Positions 1 through 8,807 of a stretch of 64,000 nt of DNA are shown here, in pieces; position 1 is the stretch's first letter; each line of letters opens with the position of its first letter. Where the stretch lies: positions 1,240,001 to 1,304,000 of the forward strand of contig NZ_CP026949.1 of the NCBI RefSeq assembly GCF_003065425.1, read 5' to 3'. Both the position numbers and the translations under genes were made by a program. The stretch comes from Mycetocola zhujimingii. Lineage in GTDB: Bacteria > Actinomycetota > Actinomycetes > Actinomycetales > Microbacteriaceae. The notes beneath the pieces are model-generated. The model had not been told where the DNA came from and did no database searches. It saw only the letters and a list, made by a program, of their open reading frames with translations.

Positions 1-661
1 CCTCGAGTCCGAGCACTTCGTCGTAGACGATCTCGACCTTCTCGATGTGTTCGGCGCTCCAGGTGGCTTCGAGCAGGCGGTTTCCGAATCGGAGTCCGAG
101 CATCCCGAGCACTGTGGCATTCCCGAGGAAGTGGTCGATGCGCCACAACCGGTCGGCGGGAATCACGGCCGCCAATGCCTCGTTCAACGCCCGGGCGTCG
201 TCGAGGTCCTCACCGAACGGCTTTTCGATCGCCACGACAAGGTCGTCGGGAAGCTCGATCGCGGCCAGTGCCTCAGCGACCCGACGGCCCATCGCCGGCG
301 GAAGTGCGATGTAGAGCACCGGTGCTGACGGGCAGGCGTCCAACAGGGCTTTCAGCTCGTCCGGATTGGAAGCATCCGTTTGAACAAATCGTGCCCGCTT
401 GGACAGCGCGTTGACAGTCTGTGCCGAGATTCCGGCATCCTCGAGGCTGCGACGCACGAGCGACTGCCACTCTTCGTCGCTCTGCGCTGTCCTGGCGGCT
501 CCGATCAGCGTGAGGTCCAGCCCCCGGGCTGATTCGACGACGCGGGCAAGTCCCGGCAACAGCAACCGCTCGGTGAGGTCACCGCCTGCACCCAGGATCG
601 CGATCGTGCGGGCGTCGGGCGAGATCGACTCTGCGTCAGGGATTCCGGGCTGGTCGGTCAT
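1..661 (-). CDS. Glucose-6-phosphate dehydrogenase-like protein (3' end outside window)
   Basis: The visible 220 codons are the N-terminal half of a G6PD family enzyme, which oxidises glucose 6-phosphate to 6-phosphogluconolactone with NADP+. Seen: the nucleotide-binding motif GAGGDLTERLLLPGL near residue 25, EKPFG near residue 150 and RIDHFLGN near residue 180. ATG at 661 is preceded by AAGGAG eleven bases upstream. Two positions differ from the usual family pattern: GATGDL is GAGGDL, and the Lys of RIDHYLGK is Asn. This may therefore be a divergent paralogue rather than the main Zwf. It is transcribed away from ktrB; the C-terminal part is not visible. Confidence 0.85.
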   Translation of the reverse strand, partial: MTDQPGIPDAESISPDARTIAILGAGGDLTERLLLPGLARVVESARGLDLTLIGAARTAQSDEEWQSLVRRSLEDAGISAQTVNALSKRARFVQTDASNPDELKALLDACPSAPVLYIALPPAMGRRVAEALAAIELPDDLVVAIEKPFGEDLDDARALNEALAAVIPADRLWRIDHFLGNATVLGMLGLRFGNRLLEATWSAEHIEKVEIVYDEVLGLE

Positions 662-845
662 CGTTGCTCCTTGCGGTGAGAGGCGTGCACGTTTCGGCAC
701 CGGGTCGACTCTGGACCGGTTCCCGTGACAGTCGACGATACGCCGAGGCCTTTCCCTGCGACACGTCTTGACGGTGGTCGGCCCAACAGAGTACGAACCC
801 GGCGGGTCGCGTTCAGATGCGGCCGATACAGCCGACGCAGGCCAC

Positions 846-851
846 TAGTAT
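846..851 (+). promoter_or_regulatory. -10 element of a leaderless ktrB promoter
   Basis: TAGTAT ends exactly six bases before the GTG start of ktrB, and no Shine-Dalgarno sequence is present. Transcription would begin at or next to the start codon. No convincing -35 hexamer is seen at the expected distance. Confidence 0.5.
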
Positions 852-857
852 TGCCCG

Positions 858-2228
858 GTGCAGACACCGACCCGGTCTTCGTCCCCGCCCTTGTGGCGAC
901 GGCTACTGCACCCCCACCCCGCCCAGGCCGTATTCCTCGGCTTCGCCGGCGCTGTCCTCGTCGGCACCGCGCTACTCATGCTCCCCATCGCCAAAGTGGG
1001 ACCGGGCGGAGCGTCGTTCCTCGAGGCGCTGTTCACGGCAACGTCGTCCGTGTGCGTCACCGGGCTCATCGTCGTGGACACTCCCGTGTACTGGACGACG
1101 TTCGGCCATGTGGTGATCCTGGCCATGATCCAGATCGGCGGCTTCGGGATCATGACGTTCGCCTCGGTCATCGGCCTCGCGGTCATCCGACGGATGTCGC
1201 TGCGGTCACGGATTACGACAGCGGCCGAAGTGAAGAGCCTCGGCCTTGACGACGTGAAGGGATTGATTCTCGGTGTTGTCCGGATCTCCCTCGTCGTCGA
1301 GGGAGTCGTCGCGCTGCTTCTCACCATCCGTTTCATCCTCGGTTACGGTGAGCCGGTCGGTCGGGCGCTGTGGCTTGGCGTGTTCCACTCGATCTCGTCG
1401 TTCAACAACGCGGGCTTTGCGCTCTTCAGTGACAGCCTGATGTCCTACGCGACAGACCCGTTCATCTGTCTCCCGATCGCCGCGGCCATCATCCTCGGCG
1501 GTCTGGGCTTCCCCGTCATCATGCAGTTGCGTAAGCACTTCCGCAGCCCGCTCAAGTGGTCGATGAATACCCGGATCGTGTTGTGGGGAACGGTCATCCT
1601 CCTGGCCGGCGGCACGGTGTACATCACGGTTCTGGAGTGGAACAACCCCGCTACGCTCGGGCCGATGGAATGGCCGGGCAAGATCCTCGCCGGTTTCTTC
1701 CAGTCGGTGCAGACGCGCACGGCGGGGTTCAACAGTGTGGATACCGCAGCGATGTATCCCGAGTCGTGGCTCGGAATGGACGTTCTGATGTTTATCGGTG
1801 GCGGGCCTGCCGGTACGGCCGGCGGAATCAAGATCACCACCTTCGCTGTGCTCTACTTCATCATCCTCACGGAGATTCGCGGCCAGGGCGCCGTCAACGT
1901 GTTCGGAAAGCGCCTCTCCCGAGCGGTCCACCGCCAGGCGATCACCGTTGTGCTCCTCGGCGTCGCGGTGGTCATGGTCGCGACGGTGTTCCTGATGCTG
2001 ATCACCGACCTGCCCCTCGACAAACTCCAGTTCGAGGCGATCTCCGCTTTTGCAACCGTCGGGATGTCGACAGGGATAACTGCGTCGCTTCCACCGGCAG
2101 GTCAGGTCGCCCTCATCCTGCTGATGTTCATCGGCCGACTCGCCCCCATCACCTTCGCGTCCGCCCTCGCGCTCAACGAGCGACGGGTAGTGTACGAGCT
2201 GCCGAAAGAGAGGCCCATCATTGGCTAA
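858..2228 (+). CDS. ktrB: Potassium uptake channel subunit, TrkH/KtrB family
   Basis: Membrane subunit of a Ktr-type K+ uptake system. The 456 residues contain the four half-membrane pore repeats of the TrkH/KtrB family, visible as SSVCVTGL, FNNAGFAL, RTAGFNS and TVGMSTGIT, each contributing a selectivity-filter glycine. Many hydrophobic helices surround them, starting at about residue 22. The length is typical of KtrB and shorter than Gram-negative TrkH. The GTG start at 858 follows a -10-like box by six bases, so the mRNA is probably leaderless. The gene overlaps ktrA by 8 bp, implying translational coupling and a 1:1 transcription unit. Confidence 0.93.
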   Translation: MQTPTRSSSPPLWRRLLHPHPAQAVFLGFAGAVLVGTALLMLPIAKVGPGGASFLEALFTATSSVCVTGLIVVDTPVYWTTFGHVVILAMIQIGGFGIMTFASVIGLAVIRRMSLRSRITTAAEVKSLGLDDVKGLILGVVRISLVVEGVVALLLTIRFILGYGEPVGRALWLGVFHSISSFNNAGFALFSDSLMSYATDPFICLPIAAAIILGGLGFPVIMQLRKHFRSPLKWSMNTRIVLWGTVILLAGGTVYITVLEWNNPATLGPMEWPGKILAGFFQSVQTRTAGFNSVDTAAMYPESWLGMDVLMFIGGGPAGTAGGIKITTFAVLYFIILTEIRGQGAVNVFGKRLSRAVHRQAITVVLLGVAVVMVATVFLMLITDLPLDKLQFEAISAFATVGMSTGITASLPPAGQVALILLMFIGRLAPITFASALALNERRVVYELPKERPIIG

Positions 2229-3003
2229 TTTCCACCTGTTCCGCGGAGCCGACCCCACACGGATCGCGGAAGCTGATTCCGTCGCTGTGATCGGGCTGGG
2301 CCGCTTCGGCAGCGCTCTGGCGCTTGAGCTCATGGCCAACGGCACCGAGGTTCTCGGCATCGACGCCGACGAAGACACAGTTCAGGGCCTCAACGGCCTG
2401 CTCACCCACGTCGTTCGGGCCGACACCACCAAGGAGGAGGCGCTCCGGCAGCTCGCGATTCCGGAGTTCGACCGGGTTGTGGTCGCGATCGGCAGTGACA
2501 TCGAGGCCAGCATCCTCACCACATCGCTCCTCCTGCGGTTCAACATCCCGCAGATCTGGGCGAAGGCGGTCAGCGATCCGCACGGCGCGATCCTGGAACA
2601 GCTCGGCGTCAAACGGGTCATCTACCCGGAGAAGGACATGGGCCGCCGCGTTGCGCACCTCGTGCGAGGGGCGATGCAGGACTACCTCGACGTCGGCGAC
2701 AACTTCGCGCTGGTGAAGACCCAGCCGCCCTCGATCGTGGTCGGAATACCGCTGAGAGACACGAACATTCGTGCCCGCTACGGCATCACCATCAGCGCCT
2801 ACAAGCACGGTGATCAGCCGTGGACGTATACGACGATGGATACGGTGCTGGCGAGCGGAGACACGGTGCTCGTCGCCGGACAGACAGAGCACGCGGAGGC
2901 GTTCAGCCAGCTCCGCCGACCGCCGTATCTCAATCGCGGGTTTCGGCGACCCGCGCCTTCGAGGTGCGCTCACAGCGGTGTCGTGTCGACACCCGCGCGT
3001 TGA
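2221..3003 (+). CDS. ktrA: Potassium uptake regulatory subunit, TrkA/KtrA family
   Basis: Cytoplasmic RCK subunit that gates KtrB by binding nucleotide. The N-terminal RCK-N Rossmann fold shows GLGRFGSALALEL at about residue 26 and the acidic GIDADE at the end of the second strand. An RCK-C domain follows at about residues 150-232, with IVVGIPLRDTNIRARYG and ASGDTVLVAG. The TTG start at 2221 overlaps the end of ktrB by 8 bp and gives the expected N-terminus. The last 25 or so residues, rich in Arg, Pro and Ala, extend past the family domain and look unstructured. Confidence 0.92.
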   Translation: MANFHLFRGADPTRIAEADSVAVIGLGRFGSALALELMANGTEVLGIDADEDTVQGLNGLLTHVVRADTTKEEALRQLAIPEFDRVVVAIGSDIEASILTTSLLLRFNIPQIWAKAVSDPHGAILEQLGVKRVIYPEKDMGRRVAHLVRGAMQDYLDVGDNFALVKTQPPSIVVGIPLRDTNIRARYGITISAYKHGDQPWTYTTMDTVLASGDTVLVAGQTEHAEAFSQLRRPPYLNRGFRRPAPSRCAHSGVVSTPAR

Positions 3004-3177
3004 GGTGCCGAGCGGATGTGAGGGCGCGGCTTACTGGGCGGAACCAGCGTTGCCCCGTTGCCCGGGCGAGCCTACATTCGCAGCAACCGGGCCCGGATTC
3101 CACTGGCTGCGGGACGCATCGCCGTCGCCGATCGAACCGTGCACCCGGGCACCGCACGACTGATCAAAGGGGATCAC

Positions 3178-4173
3178 ATGAAATCGCTGAAATCGATATT
3201 AAGCACGGGAACCGCCATCGCTGCCACAGCGGTGCTCAGCGCAGGTCTCGTGTTCGCGGGAACTGCTGCAGCCGACTCACGGGGACACGGACACGGAAAC
3301 GGAAACGGCAACAAGCCGACCACCGCCGACTCGATCTATCTGGATGAGATCAAGGACTACGGTGTGTGCCGAGGCACAGACGCCGCCTGTTACAACGAGT
3401 GGGGCAATGGCTGGAAAGAGGGCGAACCGAAACGCATCCTGATCTGGAGCCGCACAGCCGGCCCTCGTCACGCGCACCTCGGAACGCCGCTCGGCCCAGG
3501 CCTGAACCCGCCGCTCAACGCAGACAATGTGGCCCAGGCCTCACTGAAAGCATGGGCAGCCGAACGCGGCATCCAGGCCGACTACACGGAAGACCTTGCG
3601 AGCTTCTCACGCCTGAACTCGTACCAGGCCGTCGTGTTCCTCGGCTCCAACCGCGATACCCTCGATGACCCCGCCCAGACCAACCTGATGCAGTACGTGC
3701 GCGGTGGCGGTGGCTTCGTCGGGGTTCACAACGCGTTCGGTGCTGAATACCACTGGGAGTGGTACGAGGGGCTGCTGGGCGGAGCGAACTTCTACGACCA
3801 CGCCCCGAACCGCCCAGGCACGATCGAAACGATCAACAAGAAGGACGTTTCGACCAACTTCATGCCGCGCAAGTGGGGGTTCACCGACGAGTGGTACAAC
3901 CTCGTTCCGTACCCGAGCTACGTGAACGTCCTGCTTGAGGTCGATCCGAAGACGAGCCTCAACGGTCGGGCGACCGGACACCCGGGTCACGGTGAGCAGC
4001 ACGCCGTCAGCTGGTGCCAGTACTACGACGGCGGGAAGTCCTGGCTGACGACGCTCGGACACGACGTGGCCGTGTGGACGGATGCCCCGATCGCCGGCGA
4101 TGACCTGTTCAAGGAACACCTGATGTCCGGCCTCGAGAGCGCGATGGGCATCAAGCCGTTCTGCGCGGTCTGA
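3178..4173 (+). CDS. Secreted ThuA-like domain protein
   Basis: Predicted exported protein of 331 residues. The N-terminus has a Sec signal peptide (MKSLKSILSTGTAIAATAVL, ending near ADS), then a Gly/His/Asn-rich linker. The rest resembles the ThuA/trehalose-utilisation fold, a class I amidotransferase-like domain: KRILIWSRTAG, AVVFLGSNRDTL, YVRGGGGFVGVHNAFG and DEWYNL are the family landmarks. The substrate is unknown; homologues sit in sugar-utilisation loci. The ATG at 3178 is preceded by AAAGGGG, whereas a longer in-frame ORF from 3058 lacks a signal peptide start. A strong terminator follows. Confidence 0.8.
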   Translation: MKSLKSILSTGTAIAATAVLSAGLVFAGTAAADSRGHGHGNGNGNKPTTADSIYLDEIKDYGVCRGTDAACYNEWGNGWKEGEPKRILIWSRTAGPRHAHLGTPLGPGLNPPLNADNVAQASLKAWAAERGIQADYTEDLASFSRLNSYQAVVFLGSNRDTLDDPAQTNLMQYVRGGGGFVGVHNAFGAEYHWEWYEGLLGGANFYDHAPNRPGTIETINKKDVSTNFMPRKWGFTDEWYNLVPYPSYVNVLLEVDPKTSLNGRATGHPGHGEQHAVSWCQYYDGGKSWLTTLGHDVAVWTDAPIAGDDLFKEHLMSGLESAMGIKPFCAV

Positions 4174-4198
4174 TGTTCCCGGCGTAGCCGAACACGAG

Positions 4199-4235
4199 GA
4201 GCCCGCACCCGGTATCGCCGGGGGCGGGCTCTTCT
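4199..4235 (+). terminator. Intrinsic terminator after the ThuA-like gene
   Basis: GAGCCCGC at 4199-4206 pairs with GCGGGCTC at 4224-4231, with further pairing of CCCGG and CCGGG inside. CTTCT follows the stem. Confidence 0.75.
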
Positions 4236-4329
4236 GCGTCGTGAGGCGTTTTCGGGCGTCATTGGTCCACTCAGTGGGACATCGTTCGGGTCTGTTGGCT
4301 CGATCGTTGCCGCGGTCTTGGCGCGGTCA

Positions 4330-4335
4330 CATACT
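4330..4335 (+). promoter_or_regulatory. -10 element of a leaderless iclR promoter
   Basis: CATACT lies exactly six bases before the ATG at 4342 and there is no ribosome binding site, the same geometry as several other genes in this window. Confidence 0.4.
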
Positions 4336-4341
4336 GGACAC

Positions 4342-5073
4342 ATGCGCAGCGGGCGATGGGACGAGCCGGTATCGGTGCTCGACCGGATCATCGCCATTCT
4401 CGAGGCCGTCCGAGAGTCAGAAGGGTCGACGTCGATTACCCGAATCGCCGTCGCCACTGGCACTCCGAAGTCCACAGTGTCCCGCCTGGTTCGGGATCTG
4501 GTTCGGCAGCGGTACCTGGCCAGGACCGACGACGGGGTGGTCATCGGTCTCAGGCTCTTCGAGCTCGGTGCGCGCGCGAGCGGCCCTCGCCGGCTGAGCC
4601 TGGCCGCTGTTCCGGTGTTGGCTGAACTGTTCAACGCGACGGGTGAGCACCTGAACGTCGCGGTGCAGGACGGGCGCGATATGGTGTCGGTGATCTCTGT
4701 ACAGGGACGCCTGCGACCGGCACCATCGCGCGCCGGGGTTCGGGTGCCGTCGGCAACGACCGCCCTGGGCAAGGCGGTGCTGGCGTTCTCGAACGATGAG
4801 TCCGAGCTTGGCCACATCTGGATGGGACTCGATCGCAGCGCGCGGGCTGCCTGGGAGCGGGAACTCGCCTGTGTGCGCACGAGTTCCGTCGCGATCGACC
4901 GCTGCGGGACGTTCCCTGGAGTGGTCGGCGTCGCGAGTCCGGTCCTCTCTCCTCAGCGCCAGCCGGTGGCCGCCATCTCGGTGGCGGGACCTGTGGCCGA
5001 CATGGATCCCCAGCGGATGGCCCCGCTCGTCAGGCACGCCGCACGCCTCCTCTCGCAGCGGCTCGCCCTATAG
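4342..5073 (+). CDS. IclR-family transcriptional regulator (first of a tandem pair)
   Basis: Predicted DNA-binding regulator of 243 residues. A winged helix-turn-helix is seen at about residues 10-65 (SITRIAVATGTPKSTVSRLV), followed by the IclR effector domain with the typical TALGKAVLAF segment and a late GVVGVASPVLS region. ATG 4342 fits a leaderless start; TTG at 4318 is a possible alternative. The gene is followed after four bases by a second IclR gene with nearly the same helix-turn-helix, so the pair looks like a local duplication. Targets are unknown; the ThuA-like gene and the PQQ dehydrogenase gene are the neighbours. Confidence 0.85.
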   Translation: MRSGRWDEPVSVLDRIIAILEAVRESEGSTSITRIAVATGTPKSTVSRLVRDLVRQRYLARTDDGVVIGLRLFELGARASGPRRLSLAAVPVLAELFNATGEHLNVAVQDGRDMVSVISVQGRLRPAPSRAGVRVPSATTALGKAVLAFSNDESELGHIWMGLDRSARAAWERELACVRTSSVAIDRCGTFPGVVGVASPVLSPQRQPVAAISVAGPVADMDPQRMAPLVRHAARLLSQRLAL

Positions 5074-5077
5074 CGGC

Positions 5078-5743
5078 ATGACCGATGGAGCGGGCCGCGG
5101 GGATGAACTCTTCGGCGTGCTCGATCGGATGACGGTCATCTTCGACGCGTTCGACGACGGGCGTGGCCTCGGCCTCTCCGAACTTGCATCGCGTGCCGGC
5201 CTCCCCAAGTCCACGGTGTCCCGGATTGTTTCCGGGCTCGTCCGGCAGCGGTATCTGGAGCGAGACGGCAAACTCATCTACCTTGGTCTTCGCCTGTTCG
5301 AACTGGGACAGATGGCTGAGGTCCCGCGGGAGCTGAGGGCTGCGGCCCTCCCGGTCATGGCAGACCTGCGGACCGTCACGGGGGAGACCGTCCACCTGGC
5401 TGTTCCTGAGGGGGACCGGATGGTCTGCATCGCGATAATGCGGGGCAGGGGATCCCCAGCGGATGTTTCGTGCATCGGCGCGAGTGTGCCGGTGCGGTCC
5501 AGCGCGTGGGGCGCAGCAACCCTCGCGCCTGCCGCTGGGGTCGCGACCAGGGTTGACGAACCGGACCCCGGGTTCACCTGGGTGGCCGGCGCCATCTGCC
5601 CGGTTGGTAGCGGCGCGATCGCTGCCCTCTCCCTGTGCGGGCCATCGGCCGGATTCGACGTCGATCACGCCGCGGCCCGGATCGATGAGGCCGCTCGGGC
5701 CGTCGAACGCCGCCTTGCACTTCGGGCACACCCGACGCCGTAA
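5078..5743 (+). CDS. IclR-family transcriptional regulator (second of a tandem pair)
   Basis: Shorter paralogue of the preceding gene, 221 residues. The recognition helix PKSTVSRIVSGLVRQRYLER is close to that of its neighbour (PKSTVSRLVRDLVRQRYLAR), and GLRLFELG is also shared. The effector domain is compressed: the stretch after VPVRSSAWGAATLAP is about 25 residues shorter than in the first copy. This may mean altered or lost ligand binding. ATG 5078 starts four bases after the upstream stop, so translation is probably coupled. It faces the PQQ dehydrogenase gene across a large shared terminator. Confidence 0.85.
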   Translation: MTDGAGRGDELFGVLDRMTVIFDAFDDGRGLGLSELASRAGLPKSTVSRIVSGLVRQRYLERDGKLIYLGLRLFELGQMAEVPRELRAAALPVMADLRTVTGETVHLAVPEGDRMVCIAIMRGRGSPADVSCIGASVPVRSSAWGAATLAPAAGVATRVDEPDPGFTWVAGAICPVGSGAIAALSLCGPSAGFDVDHAAARIDEAARAVERRLALRAHPTP

Positions 5744-5770
5744 GGCTCCCGACACGGCCAGCACGCCAAA

Positions 5771-5829
5771 CCGCCTCCTCGGGTTCGGCCCTCACCGTCC
5801 TGGTGAGGGCCGAACCGTCGGAGGCGGTC
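5771..5829. terminator. Bidirectional terminator hairpin
   Basis: A 15-bp perfect stem, GGTTCGGCCCTCACC at 5783-5797 with its complement at 5803-5817, surrounds a 5-base loop. An outer ACCGCCTCC/GGAGGCGGT pair extends it. It lies between the convergent iclR and PQQ dehydrogenase genes and can serve both. Confidence 0.85.
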
Positions 5830-5850
5830 AGTGGTGCCGGGGGAGTCGTG

Positions 5851-8538
5851 TTACTTGACGATCCTCACCGTCACCGTCGACGTGATCTGCTTCTGCACCC
5901 CCTTATGGAGAACATTGACCACGAGCGTCAGTGGCACCTTGCCCTCAGGCACGTTGTTATCAAGATCCGCCTTATTGAACTGTATGAACAGGTGGTTCCT
6001 GAAGTCGGTGACCTTCGCGGCCGTCACCGGTGTCGACGACAGCGGAGTGAGAAGAACGGCCCCGCTTTCGTACCTGTGGCCGGCGGGCAACTTGAAGTAT
6101 GCACCGACCTTGCCATCGACATCCGTGAACATCCCGCTCCTCGCACCGAGATTGAGAGTGCTCGGTATGAAGGAGGCGGCACCCGGTGTGTCCTGAGGAG
6201 TGAGATACACCTCGATCATTCCGGTCGGCCTTGGGTCGGTGCAGTCGTTGAAGTAATACTGACCGGCTCGGTCGAACGTGTGCTGGTAGGTTTCACCCGG
6301 TGCCAGCTTGGCGTTGAACTCTCCCTCGAAGAACTGCGTCGCGCAGTGCGGCTTCAGGTTCGGGAAGTTCGGGAACGTCTCTGCCCCCGGGTTCTTGAAG
6401 GTGACCGTAGTGCCGACGGGCACTCGCAGCCGGGTGGGCTGCATGGCATTCTGCGACACGCTGTCCCTGGCGGCTGCGGTGTCATCGGTGCGGCTGGTGC
6501 GGGCAAGGAGAACAGTGTTGTCCACTGTTGAGCCCTCGACCGCGTTTCCGTTTACCGGACGACGGATCGACAACGGTGCCGTGTTCGGACCTTCCTGGCT
6601 GCCGGACTCGGTGGTGTACTTGCCGCCGATCTTGAACGCCCACAGTGAGTCGCCCTGTGTGACCGACGCGCCGTAGGGGTTGGTCGATCCCGCCGCGAAG
6701 ACAGCGACGTACTGCTCGCCGCCGACCTCGTAGGTGATCGGTGCGGACGCGATGCCCGAACCGGTCTGGAAGTCCCAGAGGACATCTCCGCTTGAGGAGT
6801 CCATGGCCAGCAGCCGACCGTCGATCTGCCCCGCGAAGAGCAGGTCGGATGCTGTTGCCAGCGGACCCTGGCCGTGGGACATGTCTGTGCCGAGGTGGTT
6901 CTGCCAGCGAACCTTCCCTGTCGACGCGTCGTAGGCGAGGATGCCGCCGGTCTGGTACTGGCCCATTGCACGCTGGCCGTTTGCGGCGGCGCCGTTCCAG
7001 TGCGCGACCGGGTTGGTGCCGTACGGGAAGTACACGAGATTGGTTTTGTGGCTGTACGCGTTGTTCGACCAGTCACCGCCGCCGTTCTGGCTTGTGGTGG
7101 ACAGGATCGGCAGATCCCACTGCGGGTCGTACATGCAGCCCTCGCGGTGATCCGACGGGTATCCCTCCGGATAGGTCAGGAAGGGCTCGTCGGCGGCGAC
7201 ATAGCTGTCCGGGTTGAAGACGAGGTTGCCGTCCTCGTCGGGCTGGTAACCGTTGTAGTTCGGGACAGCCCGCCAGGGGTCACCCGGGATGTTCTCCGGG
7301 TCGAGCTTCTCCCAGACCAGGCAGTCAGGGAGCAGGCGGCTCTCGGGGAACGGCTGGGTCTCGGCGTGGTTCTGACGCGAGTCGGTGATCATCGGCTTCT
7401 CGGTCACGGGGAGGACAGGCTTGCCGTTCGTGCGGTCGAGCACGAACTGGTGTCCGGACTTGCTGCCATAGAACAGGACCTTGCGCTCAACGCCGCTGTA
7501 CTTCACGTTGGCCAGTGTCGGCGGGTGCACGTTGTCCATGTCCCAGACATCGTGCCGGATGGACTGGTAGTGCCACTTGTATGCGCCAGACGTTGCGTCG
7601 ACGGCAACCATCGTGCTGGAGAACAGGTTGTCGCCTGGACGCTGGGAGCCATCCTGCGAGGAGTTACAGCTCCGCGCGTTGCCGAACGTCATGTAGTACA
7701 TGTTCAGTTCGGGGTCGACGGAGCCATGAATCCATGGTGTTGACCCGCCAACGAGCGGGCAGTCAACACCGCCGGGCGTGACGGGCCCCCACGTTGCACC
7801 GGCGTCGACGGAGTTTCCGTTCACGTCCGTGTACACGGTGCCGCGGTCTGGCCCGCCGAAGAAGTGCCAGAGGTAGCTGCCGTCGGTCGCGTCGAGTCCG
7901 ACGACCGCGGCGCGGTCGCCGTTCGCCGCGTGGGCATAGACGATGCCGTTGTGATAGACCGTGGCAACACGGTCGAAGTTGCCCAGCGATTCACCGTTCG
8001 GGCCGGCAGGCTGCACGACCCAGGCCTCCTGGCCTGTGGCCTGGTCGAGGGCGACGACGCGGTCGTCGGCCGCCATGGTGAAGATCTTGCCGTCACCGGA
8101 GGAGACCCCGCGTCGGGTGTCTGCGGTGCCGTAGGCGGTCGGTTCCCACTTCCACACGGACGCGCCGGATTTCCCGTCGACGGCAATCACACCGCCGCTG
8201 GGGGTGTCGAGGTAGATGATGCCGCCGACGACGATCGGCGTGGTCTGCTGGCCGACATCGTCGGATGCCGGCGCTACGCCCGAGACGTGGGTACGCCAGG
8301 CGGGTCCCACCTTGTCAATGTTCCGCTTGTTGATCTTGGTGAGCCCGGAGTAGTGCTGGTTTCCGAGGTTGCCTCCCACGGTCGGCATATCCGCGCCGGT
8401 GGGTTCGAGGCCCGTGAGCCCCGCCGGTGGCACCGGTGCAGCCGGGTTGGCCCCGTAGGCCGGTGAGACGGCGACTGTCACCACCACCAGCGCTCCGAGG
8501 CCGAGTGCTCCCAGCCTCCTGGACAGATGTTTACGCAT
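5851..8538 (-). CDS. Secreted PQQ-dependent dehydrogenase with C-terminal cupredoxin-like domain
   Basis: Predicted exported quinoprotein of 895 residues. After a signal peptide (RKHLSRRLGALGLGALVVV, cut near AYGAN) comes an eight-bladed PQQ propeller to about residue 620, with repeats such as VIAVDGKSGASVWKWEP, VALDQATGQEAWVV and LLAMDSSSGDVLWDF. RHDVWDMD near residue 330 is the metal/PQQ-site Asp motif of alcohol and sugar dehydrogenases. At about residues 690-760 is a cupredoxin-like domain: RVPVGTTVTFKNPG, LKPHC, LAPGETYQHTF, YYFNDCTDPRPTGMI. One copper-ligand His is missing there. AAGGAG six bases before ATG 8538 decides the start over 8559. The substrate is unknown, and no pqq synthesis gene is visible nearby. 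Confidence 0.85.
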   Translation of the reverse strand: MRKHLSRRLGALGLGALVVVTVAVSPAYGANPAAPVPPAGLTGLEPTGADMPTVGGNLGNQHYSGLTKINKRNIDKVGPAWRTHVSGVAPASDDVGQQTTPIVVGGIIYLDTPSGGVIAVDGKSGASVWKWEPTAYGTADTRRGVSSGDGKIFTMAADDRVVALDQATGQEAWVVQPAGPNGESLGNFDRVATVYHNGIVYAHAANGDRAAVVGLDATDGSYLWHFFGGPDRGTVYTDVNGNSVDAGATWGPVTPGGVDCPLVGGSTPWIHGSVDPELNMYYMTFGNARSCNSSQDGSQRPGDNLFSSTMVAVDATSGAYKWHYQSIRHDVWDMDNVHPPTLANVKYSGVERKVLFYGSKSGHQFVLDRTNGKPVLPVTEKPMITDSRQNHAETQPFPESRLLPDCLVWEKLDPENIPGDPWRAVPNYNGYQPDEDGNLVFNPDSYVAADEPFLTYPEGYPSDHREGCMYDPQWDLPILSTTSQNGGGDWSNNAYSHKTNLVYFPYGTNPVAHWNGAAANGQRAMGQYQTGGILAYDASTGKVRWQNHLGTDMSHGQGPLATASDLLFAGQIDGRLLAMDSSSGDVLWDFQTGSGIASAPITYEVGGEQYVAVFAAGSTNPYGASVTQGDSLWAFKIGGKYTTESGSQEGPNTAPLSIRRPVNGNAVEGSTVDNTVLLARTSRTDDTAAARDSVSQNAMQPTRLRVPVGTTVTFKNPGAETFPNFPNLKPHCATQFFEGEFNAKLAPGETYQHTFDRAGQYYFNDCTDPRPTGMIEVYLTPQDTPGAASFIPSTLNLGARSGMFTDVDGKVGAYFKLPAGHRYESGAVLLTPLSSTPVTAAKVTDFRNHLFIQFNKADLDNNVPEGKVPLTLVVNVLHKGVQKQITSTVTVRIVK

Positions 8539-8667
8539 CAGGAACTCCTTGATCGTCATTGATCGATCGCGGACGCGCGATGCACGCCCGCGTTGAGGTG
8601 AGTCGGGCGTCCCGCTGAATTCCCTGAAACCGCTGGCCCCCCGGCGCCTCGCACACTATCCGCGGGT

Positions 8668-8683
8668 GTTGCCTCGCGGCAAC
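8668..8683. promoter_or_regulatory. Dyad in the 269-bp divergent intergenic region
   Basis: GTTGCC-TCGC-GGCAAC is a 16-bp inverted repeat about 130 bp upstream of the PQQ dehydrogenase start. It could be an operator, possibly for one of the nearby IclR proteins. Nothing else in 8539-8807 is clear apart from a GGAAAGG ribosome binding site for the gene at 8808. Confidence 0.3.
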
Positions 8684-8807
8684 GGCGCGACCCACCGAGT
8701 GGCACAGGTCATCGCATCCATCGGGGTGACCGGCGTCGCCGGTCTCCCGCCGATAGTCACCGGGCATCCGTCATTGCTGCGAAGATAAATGGTGGAAAGG
8801 TCGATGA

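Noticed and set aside
1206-2378. 390-codon ORF antisense to ktrB
   Set aside because: Opposite a clear membrane protein; composition (His/Arg/Glu/Asp rich) is that of an antisense shadow frame.
3004-3177. Possible small gene or riboswitch before the ThuA-like gene
   Set aside because: No ORF with good codon use and no recognisable RNA structure; only the AAAGGGG ribosome binding site is clear.
7530-7560. WDMD motif as evidence for a lanthanide-dependent dehydrogenase
   Set aside because: The second Asp also occurs in calcium-dependent sugar dehydrogenases, so it does not decide the metal.
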